Part shown: positions 36,570 to 46,233 of the stretch, piece after piece
Layout of the letters: each line of letters opens with the position of its first letter
How positions within the stretch are numbered: position 1 is the first letter of the stretch
DNA from: Bacteroidales bacterium
GTDB taxonomy: Bacteria > Bacteroidota > Bacteroidia > Bacteroidales > Bacteroidaceae
Reading direction: 5' to 3'
Assembly: GCA_015060905.1 (NCBI GenBank)
Contig: SUXQ01000005.1
Coordinates: 11,670-75,669, forward strand
Length of the DNA: 64,000 bases
The notes under the pieces: model-generated
What the model was told of the DNA's origin: nothing
What the model saw: the letters and a program-made list of their open reading frames with translations, nothing else
The model's database searches: none
Position numbers and translations under genes: made by a program

Positions 36570-38183
36570 ATGAAAAAATATCAACCCACAATATATGTAC
36601 TTATCGCCCTTGTAGGAGTGCTTACAGGTATTTACATTTCCAAACAAGAGAGCATAGAAAAGGTCTTTTACAGTTTCAACAAAGTAGACGAGCTTATGGG
36701 GCTTGTACACGACAACTACGTAGACTCGCTGAGCATGGAAGATATTATAGAGCAAACAATGCCCAAGATACTCACAGAGCTCGACCCACACAGCACATAT
36801 ATACCCGCCAAAGACCTCGAAGCGACCAACGCCGACCTTAAGAGCAGTTTCAGCGGAATAGGCATCAGGTTTATCATACAGGACGACACGATACATGTAA
36901 ACGAAGTTATACGCAAAGGACCATCCGAAAAAGTGGGACTAATGCCCGGCGACCGCATAGTAACAATAAACGACACACTCTTCGTTGGTAAAATATGCAC
37001 CAACAACGAAGCAATGAAACGCCTGAAAGGCCCCAAAGGCACCGAGGTTAAGCTGGGCATCAAACGCTATGGCGAGAAGGAGCTATTAAGTTTTACCATC
37101 ATCCGCGACGATATTCCGCTGCAAAGTATCGAAGCAGCATACATAATAAACGACAAATGGGGATATGTGCAAGTAGACCGTTTTGCCGAGAACACCTTTA
37201 CCGAACTGATAATAGCCCTTGCACGTTTCCAATTCCGAGGATGCGACGGCATAATCATCGACCTCAGAGGCAATGGTGGCGGATGGATGGGCATCGCCAT
37301 TCAGATGGCAAACGAATTTTTGCACAAGGGGGACATGATTGTTTACACCGAGGGCAAAAACCACCCCAAATATGTGGAATATGCCAACGGAAACGGTAAT
37401 TTCATGGAGACTCCGCTTGTGGTACTCACCAACGAGAGATCGGCCTCGGCAAGCGAGATATTTGCAGGAACAATACAGGACAACGACCGAGGCACAATCA
37501 TCGGTCGCCGCACATTTGGCAAAGGCTTGGTGCAACAACCATTTGAGTTCAGCGATGGGTCGGCAGTGCGTCTGACGATAGCACGATACTATACCCCCTC
37601 GGGACGTTGCATACAGAAACCATACGACAAAGGCGACGACAAAAACTACGAGCTGGATATTGTCAATCGTTACGAACGTGGTGAATTCTTCTCGCAGGAC
37701 AGCATACACCAAAATGACAGCCTTGTCTATAAGACCCGCTTGGGACGCACCGTTTATGGTGGCGGAGGCATCATGCCCGATATTTTTGTATCCTCGGACA
37801 CTACCGACGTAACATCCTATTACAGTCAGGCAATGTCGCGCCGACTGATAATGCAATTCTGTCTGCGATACAGCGATACCCACCGCAAAGAGCTTTCCAC
37901 ATACACCACATGGGAGGATATGTTGAAATATCTGCAAACACAACCACTGCTCGACGAATTTGTGGCATATGCCGAGAACAAAGGCCTCAAACGGCGTTAC
38001 AACAACATAATGAAGTCGCGCAAACTGATTGAACGCTCGATATACGCAAATATCATTTATGATATTCTGGGAATGTTGGAGCATGTAAAATATATAAACA
38101 CCTTCGACGTTACCGTTCAAAAAGCCATCGAGGTACTGGAGGAGGGTAAAGCATTCCCCACCCCGCCCGAAGAAAATAATTAG
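36570..38183 (+). CDS. S41-family C-terminal processing peptidase (second copy)
   Basis: A 537-residue tail-specific protease with an N-terminal anchor (about 6-22), a PDZ domain (about 80-165) and the S41 core with Ser293 (SASASEIF) and Lys318 (FGKGLVQ). Same layout as the protein at 21062 but diverged in sequence, so the two may handle different envelope substrates. It ends the plus-strand run from dcp, and a bidirectional terminator follows. Confidence 0.9.
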   Translation: MKKYQPTIYVLIALVGVLTGIYISKQESIEKVFYSFNKVDELMGLVHDNYVDSLSMEDIIEQTMPKILTELDPHSTYIPAKDLEATNADLKSSFSGIGIRFIIQDDTIHVNEVIRKGPSEKVGLMPGDRIVTINDTLFVGKICTNNEAMKRLKGPKGTEVKLGIKRYGEKELLSFTIIRDDIPLQSIEAAYIINDKWGYVQVDRFAENTFTELIIALARFQFRGCDGIIIDLRGNGGGWMGIAIQMANEFLHKGDMIVYTEGKNHPKYVEYANGNGNFMETPLVVLTNERSASASEIFAGTIQDNDRGTIIGRRTFGKGLVQQPFEFSDGSAVRLTIARYYTPSGRCIQKPYDKGDDKNYELDIVNRYERGEFFSQDSIHQNDSLVYKTRLGRTVYGGGGIMPDIFVSSDTTDVTSYYSQAMSRRLIMQFCLRYSDTHRKELSTYTTWEDMLKYLQTQPLLDEFVAYAENKGLKRRYNNIMKSRKLIERSIYANIIYDILGMLEHVKYINTFDVTVQKAIEVLEEGKAFPTPPEENN

Positions 38184-38192
38184 TATATAATA

Positions 38193-38231
38193 TTAAAACA
38201 ACATCTATTGCTTAAATAGATGTTGTTTTAA
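38193..38231. terminator. Bidirectional terminator between S41 protease and nitroreductase genes
   Basis: TTAAAACAACATCTATT (38193-38209) pairs perfectly with AATAGATGTTGTTTTAA (38215-38231), loop GCTTA. A- and T-runs at both flanks suit two convergent genes. Confidence 0.85.
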
Positions 38232-38260
38232 TATACACCCTCTTATTTCGCCCCACGTAT

Positions 38261-38785
38261 TTATACATAAATGACAAACTCTTTTTTTCGTGGGCGCGGA
38301 TACGGCAGTTCCTCGTCCGAGGAGTATCCTATGGCGCAACAACCTATTCCTTCGTAATTTCCTTGTATTCCTAATGCATATAGTAATTCTTTACCCTCTT
38401 TGCTTTGGAACATCTCTTTTGCGCGGTGCACCCAACAACCGCCCAGCCCTTCGGAGTGTGCAGCATTCAAAATGTTACCAATGACTAATGCTCCATCGTA
38501 TATATATGTGGGAACATTTTTATCGGCGAGGACTATTATTACTACGGGGGCTGCATGAAAGGGGTCGGCGGTGGTGCCTAAAATAGATGCGTTCATCTTG
38601 GAGAGTTTGTCGCGCAGACTTTTATCTGTTACCACAATTATTCTTGCCGATTGCTTGCCTTGTCCGTTAGGTGCGTAGGTGCCGGCATCGACTATCCTTT
38701 TGATGCTATCCATAGATGGCATTTTATCTTGATAAGCGCGTATGCTGCGACGTGTCTTAAGATTTTCGATGAATTTATTCCTCAT
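38261..38785 (-). CDS. Nitroreductase family protein
   Basis: FMN-dependent oxidoreductase of the nitroreductase superfamily, 174 residues. The start RRSIRAYQDKMPSMDSIKRIVDAG and APNGQGKQSARIIVVTD form the FMN pocket, and GGCWVHRAKEMF and GYSSDEELPYPRPRK close it. I chose ATG 38785 (MRNKFIENLKTRRS); an upstream ATG at 38803 and a longer frame to 38863 are possible but overlap the divergent promoter. The substrate is unknown. Confidence 0.87.
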   Translation of the reverse strand: MRNKFIENLKTRRSIRAYQDKMPSMDSIKRIVDAGTYAPNGQGKQSARIIVVTDKSLRDKLSKMNASILGTTADPFHAAPVVIIVLADKNVPTYIYDGALVIGNILNAAHSEGLGGCWVHRAKEMFQSKEGKELLYALGIQGNYEGIGCCAIGYSSDEELPYPRPRKKEFVIYV

Positions 38786-38811
38786 AATGTTCCATTTTTT
38801 CATATAACAAA

Positions 38812-38819
38812 TATCTTTG
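38812..38819 (+). promoter_or_regulatory. Putative -7 box for the FKBP gene
   Basis: TATCTTTG matches TAnnTTTG and predicts a leader of about 40 bases before the ATG at 38869. Confidence 0.45.
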
Positions 38820-38868
38820 CACTCTTGATGTGTCGAATGTTTGTATTTTGCAATAATTGTCAAAAAAA

Positions 38869-39267
38869 ATGGGACGTAAAGAAGAATATAAATTAAAGAA
38901 TGATGCCTTTTTCGAGAAGATGCGCTCTTCGGAAGGAGTAAACAACCTCGGCGGTATTTTGTATCGTGTGGTAGCCGAAGGTACCGGTAAGGGCAGTGTT
39001 AAAATGAATAGCGTGGTGACTGTGCATTATCGTGGTACCCTCGTGGATGGTCGCGAGTTTGACAATTCATGGAAAAGGGGGTGTCCCGAGGCTTTTAGGG
39101 TTAATGGGCTTATTGAGGGTTTTTCGATTGCTCTTCTAAATATGCATGTAGGCGATAGATGGATAGTTTATATACCTCAGGAACTTGGGTACGGACGTCG
39201 CGCTTCCGGTTCTATTCCCGGAAACTCGGTACTTATATTTGAAATAGAGCTTTTGGGCATTTCCTGA
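38869..39267 (+). CDS. FKBP-type peptidyl-prolyl cis-trans isomerase
   Basis: Speeds proline isomerisation in folding proteins. The 132-residue product has VTVHYRGTLVDGREFDNS (about 53-70), an FKBP core, and YIPQELGYGRRASGSIPGNSVLIFEIELL at the end. There is no signal peptide, so it should be cytoplasmic. ATG 38869 was chosen over an upstream in-frame TTG at 38857. It is the first gene right of the apparent strand-composition switch. Confidence 0.9.
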   Translation: MGRKEEYKLKNDAFFEKMRSSEGVNNLGGILYRVVAEGTGKGSVKMNSVVTVHYRGTLVDGREFDNSWKRGCPEAFRVNGLIEGFSIALLNMHVGDRWIVYIPQELGYGRRASGSIPGNSVLIFEIELLGIS

Positions 39268-39535
39268 AAAAGTTTTCGGAAAAATTTAAATTTAACACAA
39301 TAAAAACTGTTGTTTGTGAACAAAATGTAAATTACATCTGTTTTTCTGTTTGTATTCCCAAAGTGATTAACTTTCTTTACTCAAAGGGAGATTGTTGCTT
39401 TGCGAGAATGCTATTAATGTTGTGATATTACATTACTACTTTAATGACAAAATGTTTTTTGTGCATGTAATTTTGGCTTTGTCAAATGTACTTGTATAAA
39501 AATAGAAACAGGATAATTTAAATTTTGTATAAAGT

Positions 39536-40636
39536 ATGTTCTGGAGTTTAAGTGTGGTTGCGATGTTTTTGTGCAGTGTAATTTGCGCCGGTATTCTTAT
39601 TCCGCAGATTCTTCTTATTGCCTTTCGTAAGTCGTTGTTTGACGTACCTGATGAACGTAAGATTCACCATTCGAAAGTTCCGCGCTTGGGGGGAATGACT
39701 TTTGCGCCTGTTGTGCTGTTTTCCACATCTTTGCTTTTGGGTGTTACGCTTGCAATGGGTAACGTGATGTTCCTGAAAGAACTTTTGCTGGATATAAAAG
39801 CGGTGGCCTTTCTTATTTGTGCTGTCATCATGCTTTATCTGGTGGGGTTAGCCGATGATCTTGTGGGTGTAAGATATAGGGCTAAATTTATAGTTCAAAT
39901 ACTTTGTGCTGTGATGTTTATAGCTGCCGGCGTTTATGTGCATGACTTTTGCGGTGTAATTTTCTTGAATGAACTTTATTCGTGGTTCGGCATGATGTTT
40001 ACAATGCTTCTGGTGGTGTTTGTGATAAATGCTATTAATCTTATAGATGGGGTGGATGGATTGGCCTCGGGCTTGAGTGGCGTTGCATTGTTTTTTTATG
40101 GAACGATGTTTTATATAATGAGTGAGTATGTGTGTGCTCTTATCGCTTTTGCAACTTTGGGTGCCGTCATACAATTCTTTTATTATAATGTATTCGGCAA
40201 AGCCGAAAAACAGCAAAAAATTTTTATGGGTGATACGGGTGCACTGACTATTGGTATATTGCTGTGCTTTCTTGCTCTTAAACTTTGTTCGCACGGGATG
40301 AAGGATGTTGATGGTATTAACCCTTTGGTTATGGCTTTTGCCCCGCTTATGGTTCCTTGTTTCGATGTTATCAGAGTGTTTCTTGGCAGGATTCGTCGTC
40401 GCAGCAACCCTTTTATGCCGGATAAGACTCATATTCATCATAAACTTATGCTTGTTGGCATGACGCCCCGTTTGACTATGATTACCATAATTCTGTGTTC
40501 TGTGATTTTTGCGGGCGTGAATATTATACTTTCTCCTTATCTTAATGTAAATATTCTTCTTTTGTCGGATATTGTTGTGTGGGTGTCATTTAATATGTGG
40601 CTTACTCGTAAAATACGTTGTCGTTCCAATGGTTAA
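39536..40636 (+). CDS. WecA/MraY-like undecaprenyl-phosphate sugar-1-phosphate transferase
   Basis: Starts polysaccharide synthesis by moving a sugar-1-phosphate, typically GlcNAc-1-P, onto undecaprenyl phosphate. The 366-residue product has about 11 membrane segments, with DERKIHHSKVPRLGG (about 35-50), the Asp pair LADDLVG (about 104-110), NLIDGVDGLASG and GDTGAL, all family hallmarks. HIHHK near 300 is the usual C-terminal His cluster. It opens the exopolysaccharide locus; the 268 bases upstream hold no gene and no clear promoter match. Confidence 0.9.
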   Translation: MFWSLSVVAMFLCSVICAGILIPQILLIAFRKSLFDVPDERKIHHSKVPRLGGMTFAPVVLFSTSLLLGVTLAMGNVMFLKELLLDIKAVAFLICAVIMLYLVGLADDLVGVRYRAKFIVQILCAVMFIAAGVYVHDFCGVIFLNELYSWFGMMFTMLLVVFVINAINLIDGVDGLASGLSGVALFFYGTMFYIMSEYVCALIAFATLGAVIQFFYYNVFGKAEKQQKIFMGDTGALTIGILLCFLALKLCSHGMKDVDGINPLVMAFAPLMVPCFDVIRVFLGRIRRRSNPFMPDKTHIHHKLMLVGMTPRLTMITIILCSVIFAGVNIILSPYLNVNILLLSDIVVWVSFNMWLTRKIRCRSNG

Positions 40637-40712
40637 AATATTGGTGGGATAAATTTACAGTCTGACAGCCAATGGTTTAATAAGATTGATAATATTTAAT
40701 TTAAATACGAAT

Positions 40713-40735
40713 ACCGACATTTGTATAATGTTGGT
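40713..40735 (+). other. Hairpin between the initiating transferase and export genes
   Basis: ACCGACAT (40713-40720) pairs with ATGTTGGT (40728-40735) with one G-T wobble, followed after 17 bases by a T-run. It could be a weak terminator or attenuator. Confidence 0.35.
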
Positions 40736-40789
40736 GGCTGTTTGTGTCTTTTTTCGAATGGATTTTTGCATAAATAAATTTTCTATAAG

Positions 40790-41593
40790 ATGAGTCGTAA
40801 GGTTATTTTCTTGTTTTTATTGTTCATGGTTTGTTTGTCGTCGTGCCGCTCGCCGCAGATTTCTTATTTTCAGGATTCAAACGATGGGCTTGAACTCTTG
40901 TTGAAAGATGATGGGGTTATCAGGTTGCGTCCCGGCGATAAGGTGACTGTAATTGTCAATACAAAGGATCAGGAGTATAATAATATGTATAATCTGCCGT
41001 ATGCGCCTGCGAGGATAGGGCAAAGTTCCTCTTATCAAACGGCGCAGGGGGTGGCTTGTTATACGGTGGATGCTGATGGGAATATTGAATTTCCGGTGCT
41101 TGGCAAAATTGGTGTCAAGGGAATGACGCGTGAGGAGCTGAGTGCGTGCATCAAAAAGGCTCTTCTCGACAAGAGACTTCTCGAGGACAATCCTCTTGTG
41201 GTGACTGTTGAATTTGCTAATTTGAATGTTGCTGTTCTTGGTGAGGTTGGCCGCCCCGGTCGCTATGCTATCGACAATGATAAAGTTACTTTGCTCGATG
41301 CTTTAGGAATGGCGGGCGATGTTACTATTTACGGTGAACGTGACGGGGTTGTTGTGATGCGTCAGGATGAGGGTAAGCAAAAGATATTTGAGGTTGATTT
41401 AACTTCTATCGAGAAACTTGTTAATTCCCCCGCATATTATGTGCAGCAGAATGATATTGTGTATGTTAAGCCTAACAGTATGCGCCAACGTCAGGCAACC
41501 GTAAGTGGCAACACTGTGTACACTCCTACATTTTGGATTTCTGTTGCGTCGTTGCTGACAACGGTTACGGCTATTATTATCAATAATAATTAA
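40790..41593 (+). CDS. Polysaccharide export (OPX, Wza-like) outer-membrane lipoprotein
   Basis: Forms the outer-membrane exit channel for the polysaccharide. The 267-residue product has a lipoprotein signal ending at CLSSC (Cys19), a Poly_export domain (IRLRPGDKVTVIVNT, about 43-57) and an SLBB domain (VAVLGEVGRPGRYAIDNDKVTLLDAL, about 145-170). A C-terminal hydrophobic helix (about 243-263, WISVASLLTTVTAIII) could span the outer membrane as in Wza. It is followed by the Wzc-type kinase after 12 bases. Confidence 0.9.
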   Translation: MSRKVIFLFLLFMVCLSSCRSPQISYFQDSNDGLELLLKDDGVIRLRPGDKVTVIVNTKDQEYNNMYNLPYAPARIGQSSSYQTAQGVACYTVDADGNIEFPVLGKIGVKGMTREELSACIKKALLDKRLLEDNPLVVTVEFANLNVAVLGEVGRPGRYAIDNDKVTLLDALGMAGDVTIYGERDGVVVMRQDEGKQKIFEVDLTSIEKLVNSPAYYVQQNDIVYVKPNSMRQRQATVSGNTVYTPTFWISVASLLTTVTAIIINNN

Positions 41594-41605
41594 TAAATAA
41601 GCAGT

Positions 41606-44020
41606 ATGTCTACTTCTCAAAAAACAGCCGAAAGGAGTGAAGAGCCTTTGAGTGTGAAGGATTTTCTTTTTATCTGTCTTTCCAAATGGCATTGGTTTGT
41701 AATTTCGTTAATTATTACATTGGTGGTTGCTGTTTTTTATATTCTAAGAACACAGCCTTTATACACGCGCGCTTCGCAAGTTATGATTAAGTCCGACTCG
41801 AAGGGCTCTTCAATTTCGGGTGCGATGGGCGATTTTTCGGACATAGGTATATTTGCAACTTCGAGCAGTGTGGATAATGAGATTATAGCTATACAATCGC
41901 CATCGGTAATGGCCGAGGTTGTAAGACGTTTGCAGCTTGATATGAATTATGCCATGGATGGTGCTTTTCACAAAAAGACAATATATGGTAAGTCTTTGCC
42001 TGTGAATGTGCGTTTAATGGATGTTGATGAAAATGCTTATGTAAGTCTGGCGCTGAATATTTTGGCTGATGGCACTGTGTCGCTGGGTAATTTTGTTTGG
42101 TACGTGGATGGGAACAAAAATGAAAGTGATGATGCTGTTAGCGGAAAAATGTTCGAGGCGATAGAGACTCCGTTGGGCAAGGTGGTTGTTACCCCTACGC
42201 TCAACTTTGTTGGTGGCGAGGAGAAGGTTATTCATATTACTCGTAACGGCTTTCATGCAACTACCGATGAATATTCGGACAGGCTTCAGGTTGCACTGAA
42301 CAATAAAAAAGCTGATGTTATAAATTTGACAATAACCGATGTTTCGCCTCAGCGAGCTACCGATGTACTGAATAAGGTTATCGAGGTGTATAATGAGAAA
42401 TGGATTGATGATAAAAACAAGATTACTGTCAGTACTTCAAAATTTATAGAGGAACGTCTCGATAGTATTGTTAAAGAATTGGGCGACGTTGATGAGAATA
42501 TATCTTCGTATAAAAGTGAGCAATTGTTGCCGGATGTAACCTCTGTGTCGAGCCTTTATATGGCTCAGAGCAGCAAGGCGGCCGAAGAGTTGCTCGAACT
42601 TAACAATAAAATTTATATGGCACGTTATATTCTTGACTATCTTAAGGATGAGAAAAATAACGACAAACTTCTTCCGGCAAATTCGGGAATATCTGCTTCG
42701 GGTATTGAGGAGCAGATTGCCGAGTATAATGCATTGCAGTTGCGTCGCTCGCGGTTAGTATCGGGGCACGATATTAAAAATCCGGTGATTGATGATATTG
42801 ACAAGTCGCTTGCGTCGATGCGTATAGCTATCGCTGCATCTGTCGAGAATCAGATAGTGGCTCTTGAAACGCAGCTCGATAATATGAAACGTCACGAGAA
42901 AAAGGCTACTGAACATATTGCCACTAATCCCAAACAAGAGAAATATCTTCGTTCGGTGGGGCGTCAGCAACAGGTAAAGGAGGCTCTTTACCTCTATTTG
43001 CTACAGAAACGTGAGGAGAATGAACTTTCAAGGGCTTTTACTGCATACAACACCCGTATAATAACGCCTCCTACAGGGTCGCTGACTCCCACGGCTCCTG
43101 TAAAATTGAAGATTATTTTAGTTGCTTTTCTCTTGGGGCTGACAGTTCCTATGATTGTGATTTTTATGCAGGAGAATCTTATTACAACCATTCGCGGGCG
43201 TCGCGACATTGAAAAACTTACATTGCCACTCATCGGTGAAATTCCAATGACTCTGCCCCGGAGAAAATGGTGGATGTTTGGGCAGAAGCACAGAAAATTA
43301 AAAAGCCCGTTTGTTGTTGAAGATTGTAACCGCAATGTTATTAATGAGGCTTTTCGTGTGTTGCGTACAAATATCGAATTTATAACAAAAGAGAGGGGCG
43401 AAAATGTATTTATCTTAACCTCCTTCAACCCCGGAAGCGGAAAGTCGTTTCTGGGTGCGAATATTGCAAAATCCTTGACTCTTAAGGGACGTAAGGTTTT
43501 GCTTATAGACGGAGATTTGCGCCACGCATCAACTTCGTTGTTGGTAAATTCTCCCAAACAAGGTATTGCCGATTATTTGGCCGGACGCACAAATGATATT
43601 CGGGAGTTGTTGCGACAGCCTGCCGGACACGAAAATTTATATGTATTACCTGTGGGTACAATCCCTCCCAACCCCACAGAACTGCTCGACAGTGAACGTT
43701 TCGGGAAATGCGTCGAGGAGTTGCGCACACAATATGACTATGTGCTTATTGACTGTCCACCTATAGATATTGTGTCGGATACGCAAATTATCGAGAAATA
43801 TGCTGACAGGACAATCTTTGTTATTCGTGCAGGGGTTCTTGAAAAGAGTATGTTGCCCGAGCTTGAGGATATTTATAAAAGAAAGAGATTTAAAAATATG
43901 TCACTCATACTTAACGCAACCACTGATGGCGGAGGTGGTCGTTACGGCAATCGTTACGGGTACCGCTACGGCTATCGTTACGGTTCGCACAGTTATGTTT
44001 ATGGTTCAGATAAAAAGTAA
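41606..44020 (+). CDS. Wzc-like polysaccharide co-polymerase and tyrosine autokinase
   Basis: Controls chain length and export by cycling phosphorylation. The 804-residue product has an N-terminal Wzz domain between two membrane helices (about 30-50 and 497-517), a coiled-coil periplasmic arm, and a cytoplasmic BY-kinase domain. The kinase has Walker A SFNPGSGKSF (about 604-613), Walker A' LLIDGDLRH (about 631-639) and DCPPIDIVSD. The last 30 residues hold eight Tyr, mostly as R-Y-G repeats, the autophosphorylation cluster. The cognate phosphatase gene follows directly. Confidence 0.93.
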   Translation: MSTSQKTAERSEEPLSVKDFLFICLSKWHWFVISLIITLVVAVFYILRTQPLYTRASQVMIKSDSKGSSISGAMGDFSDIGIFATSSSVDNEIIAIQSPSVMAEVVRRLQLDMNYAMDGAFHKKTIYGKSLPVNVRLMDVDENAYVSLALNILADGTVSLGNFVWYVDGNKNESDDAVSGKMFEAIETPLGKVVVTPTLNFVGGEEKVIHITRNGFHATTDEYSDRLQVALNNKKADVINLTITDVSPQRATDVLNKVIEVYNEKWIDDKNKITVSTSKFIEERLDSIVKELGDVDENISSYKSEQLLPDVTSVSSLYMAQSSKAAEELLELNNKIYMARYILDYLKDEKNNDKLLPANSGISASGIEEQIAEYNALQLRRSRLVSGHDIKNPVIDDIDKSLASMRIAIAASVENQIVALETQLDNMKRHEKKATEHIATNPKQEKYLRSVGRQQQVKEALYLYLLQKREENELSRAFTAYNTRIITPPTGSLTPTAPVKLKIILVAFLLGLTVPMIVIFMQENLITTIRGRRDIEKLTLPLIGEIPMTLPRRKWWMFGQKHRKLKSPFVVEDCNRNVINEAFRVLRTNIEFITKERGENVFILTSFNPGSGKSFLGANIAKSLTLKGRKVLLIDGDLRHASTSLLVNSPKQGIADYLAGRTNDIRELLRQPAGHENLYVLPVGTIPPNPTELLDSERFGKCVEELRTQYDYVLIDCPPIDIVSDTQIIEKYADRTIFVIRAGVLEKSMLPELEDIYKRKRFKNMSLILNATTDGGGGRYGNRYGYRYGYRYGSHSYVYGSDKK

Positions 44021-44031
44021 AAGTGTTTAGT

Positions 44032-44760
44032 ATGTGGTTTTTCACTTCTCGACAAACAATAAAAAACAGTGGATTAATGGTTAATTCTTTGGATTGCCAC
44101 TCCCATATTCTGCCCGGAGTGGATGATGGCGTGCAGACTATGGACGAAGCCCTTGAGATTCTTGCCAATTTCGAGGAGCAAGGTGTTGCCGAAGTGTGGC
44201 TGACGCCTCATGTGATGGAGGATATTCCTAATACAACAAACTTTCTTAAAGAGTGTTTCGCCCGCTTGCAAGCAGAATATAGGGGAAATGTGAAATTGAA
44301 TTTAGCGGCAGAGTATATGCTCGATGCGCTTTTCGACGAACGTCTGGCCGAGAATGACATTTTACCGCTTGGCAAACGAGGTAATAACATATTGGTGGAA
44401 ACATCATATTTTAACCCTCCAATGGGCTTGCAATGTACTCTTGCAAGAATTAAATCCAAAGGGTATTATCCGATTCTCGCCCACCCCGAGCGTTACCAAT
44501 ATATGAACAAAGAAGATTACACTAGGCTAAAGGCTTCAGGTATAAAATTTCAACTTAATTGGGCCTCACTTGCCGGCAAATACGGCCGTTCCGAGCAAAA
44601 GAAGGCCGAATGGCTTGTGAAAAAGAATATGTATGATATTGTCGGTAGCGATACTCACAGGCTTTCCATGCGTTATTGGAATATGAAAATAAATGCTTCT
44701 ATTGCGCGAAAAATAAAAGAATCTCCCATGCTTGGGAAGTACCGAGGATGGGGACTGTGA
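44032..44760 (+). CDS. PHP-type tyrosine-protein phosphatase (CpsB/YwqE-like)
   Basis: Removes phosphate from the tyrosine cluster of the Wzc-like kinase, using metal ions. The 242-residue product has metal-binding blocks DCHSHILPGVDDG (about 22-34), LTPHVM, LAAEYMLD, LAHPERYQY and GSDTHR, all PHP hallmarks. ATG 44032 was chosen over a GTG 9 bases upstream. Being next to the kinase gene supports the partner assignment. Confidence 0.92.
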   Translation: MWFFTSRQTIKNSGLMVNSLDCHSHILPGVDDGVQTMDEALEILANFEEQGVAEVWLTPHVMEDIPNTTNFLKECFARLQAEYRGNVKLNLAAEYMLDALFDERLAENDILPLGKRGNNILVETSYFNPPMGLQCTLARIKSKGYYPILAHPERYQYMNKEDYTRLKASGIKFQLNWASLAGKYGRSEQKKAEWLVKKNMYDIVGSDTHRLSMRYWNMKINASIARKIKESPMLGKYRGWGL

Positions 44761-44864
44761 CAGGATTATAAATTTTTAGGATTAAGGAATTATTTTATAA
44801 AAAAACAGCAGAATATATCTGCCAAACAGAAAAATTTTGTAACTTTAACCTCGAATAATAAGTC

Positions 44865-44912
44865 GCAAGGAACAGTATATATTTTTTTACTGCTTAAGGT
44901 CACATTCCTTGC
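44865..44912 (+). other. Nested hairpin upstream of the UDP-glucose dehydrogenase gene
   Basis: GCAAGGAA (44865-44872) pairs with TTCCTTGC (44905-44912), and inside it CAGTA (44873-44877) pairs with TACTG (44888-44892). A T-rich run follows. It could be a terminator after the phosphatase gene or a structured leader of the following sugar-nucleotide genes. Confidence 0.4.
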
Positions 44913-44973
44913 TGTTAATTTTTTAATTTTTAAAGAGTTAATTCGTGCCATAGTGCCGAGTTTATGTTGATAT

Positions 44974-46212
44974 ATGAAGATAGCAGTAGCAGGTACAGGT
45001 TATGTAGGGCTGAGTGTGGCAACACTATTGGCGCAAAATAATCATGTAGTGGCGGTAGATATTATACCCGAAAAGGTAGAAATGATTAACAAACGTGTAT
45101 CGCCCATACAAGATGAATATATAGAGAAGTTTTTTGCCGAGAAAGAGCTTGATTTAACAGCTACACTTAATGCCGAAAGTGCATACAAAGATGCTGATTT
45201 TATAGTTATTGCTGCCCCAACGAACTACGATAGTGCAAGGAATTTTTTCGATACCTCTGCAGTAGAAAACGTCATTAAAACAGTAATGCAGTGTAACCCC
45301 AATGCAATAATGGTAATAAAAAGCACAATTCCGGTAGGTTACACCGAGCAGGTGCGTGCAAAATTCGGCAGCAACAATATACTTTTTTCACCGGAATTTT
45401 TGCGCGAGAGTAAAGCGCTGTACGACAATCTTTATCCCAGCCGCATAATAGTGGGCCGTCCCGAGGGCGATGAACGTCTGGAAACAGCGGCGCGCATGTT
45501 TGCCGAACTGTTGCGCTTGGGAGCAGAAAAAAAAGACATTGAGGTACTTTACATGGGACTGACCGAAGCTGAAGCTGTAAAACTATTTGCAAACACCTAT
45601 CTTGCCTTGCGCGTGAGTTTCTTTAACGAGCTTGACACATACGCCGAAATTAAAGGCCTTGACACCAAGCGAATAATTCAAGGCGTTGCACTCGACCCAC
45701 GCATAGGCTCGCATTACAATAATCCCTCTTTCGGCTATGGAGGTTACTGTCTGCCAAAAGACACTAAGCAGTTGCTTGCCAATTATCAGGATGTACCGCA
45801 AAATATGATGTCTGCCATTGTCGAAAGTAATCGCACACGTAAGGACTTTATTGCCGACCGCGTGCTTAGCATGGCCGGATATTACGATTATTACAATCGC
45901 GGTGATTACGAAGCTACCAATGAAAAACATTGTGTAATAGGAGTCTATCGTTTAACAATGAAGACAAACTCTGACAATTTCCGTCAATCGTCCATTCAAG
46001 GTGTGATGAAACGCATAAAGGCCAAAGGGGCCGAGGTTGTCATCTACGAGCCGACGTTGCCCGATGGCTCTACATTCTTTGGCAGCAGAGTGATAAATGA
46101 CATAAATGAGTTTAAGCGTCTTTCGCAAGCAATCATAGCCAATCGTTACGACAGTTGTCTGGACGATGTTCGCGAACGTGTATATACGCGAGATATTTTC
46201 AGAAGAGATTAA
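44974..46212 (+). CDS. ugd: UDP-glucose 6-dehydrogenase family protein
   Basis: NAD-dependent two-step oxidation of a UDP-sugar, most likely UDP-glucose to UDP-glucuronate. The 412-residue product has [15 protein letters not shown] (about 7-21) for [17 protein letters not shown] (about 141-154) and the catalytic Cys259 in [10 protein letters not shown]. Length fits the short Ugd form. Other UDP-sugar dehydrogenases (for UDP-GlcNAc or ManNAc) are alternatives, but the pattern and length fit Ugd best. Its product would supply an acidic sugar to the polymer. Confidence 0.85.
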   Translation: MKIAVAGTGYVGLSVATLLAQNNHVVAVDIIPEKVEMINKRVSPIQDEYIEKFFAEKELDLTATLNAESAYKDADFIVIAAPTNYDSARNFFDTSAVENVIKTVMQCNPNAIMVIKSTIPVGYTEQVRAKFGSNNILFSPEFLRESKALYDNLYPSRIIVGRPEGDERLETAARMFAELLRLGAEKKDIEVLYMGLTEAEAVKLFANTYLALRVSFFNELDTYAEIKGLDTKRIIQGVALDPRIGSHYNNPSFGYGGYCLPKDTKQLLANYQDVPQNMMSAIVESNRTRKDFIADRVLSMAGYYDYYNRGDYEATNEKHCVIGVYRLTMKTNSDNFRQSSIQGVMKRIKAKGAEVVIYEPTLPDGSTFFGSRVINDINEFKRLSQAIIANRYDSCLDDVRERVYTRDIFRRD

Positions 46213-46233
46213 TTCCATGATAAATATAATATT

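Noticed and set aside
37086-38120. Long antisense frame (344 codons) opposite the second S41 protease gene
   Set aside because: The S41 product on the plus strand has all catalytic motifs. The antisense frame is rich in Cys, Val and His from reversed codons and resembles nothing.
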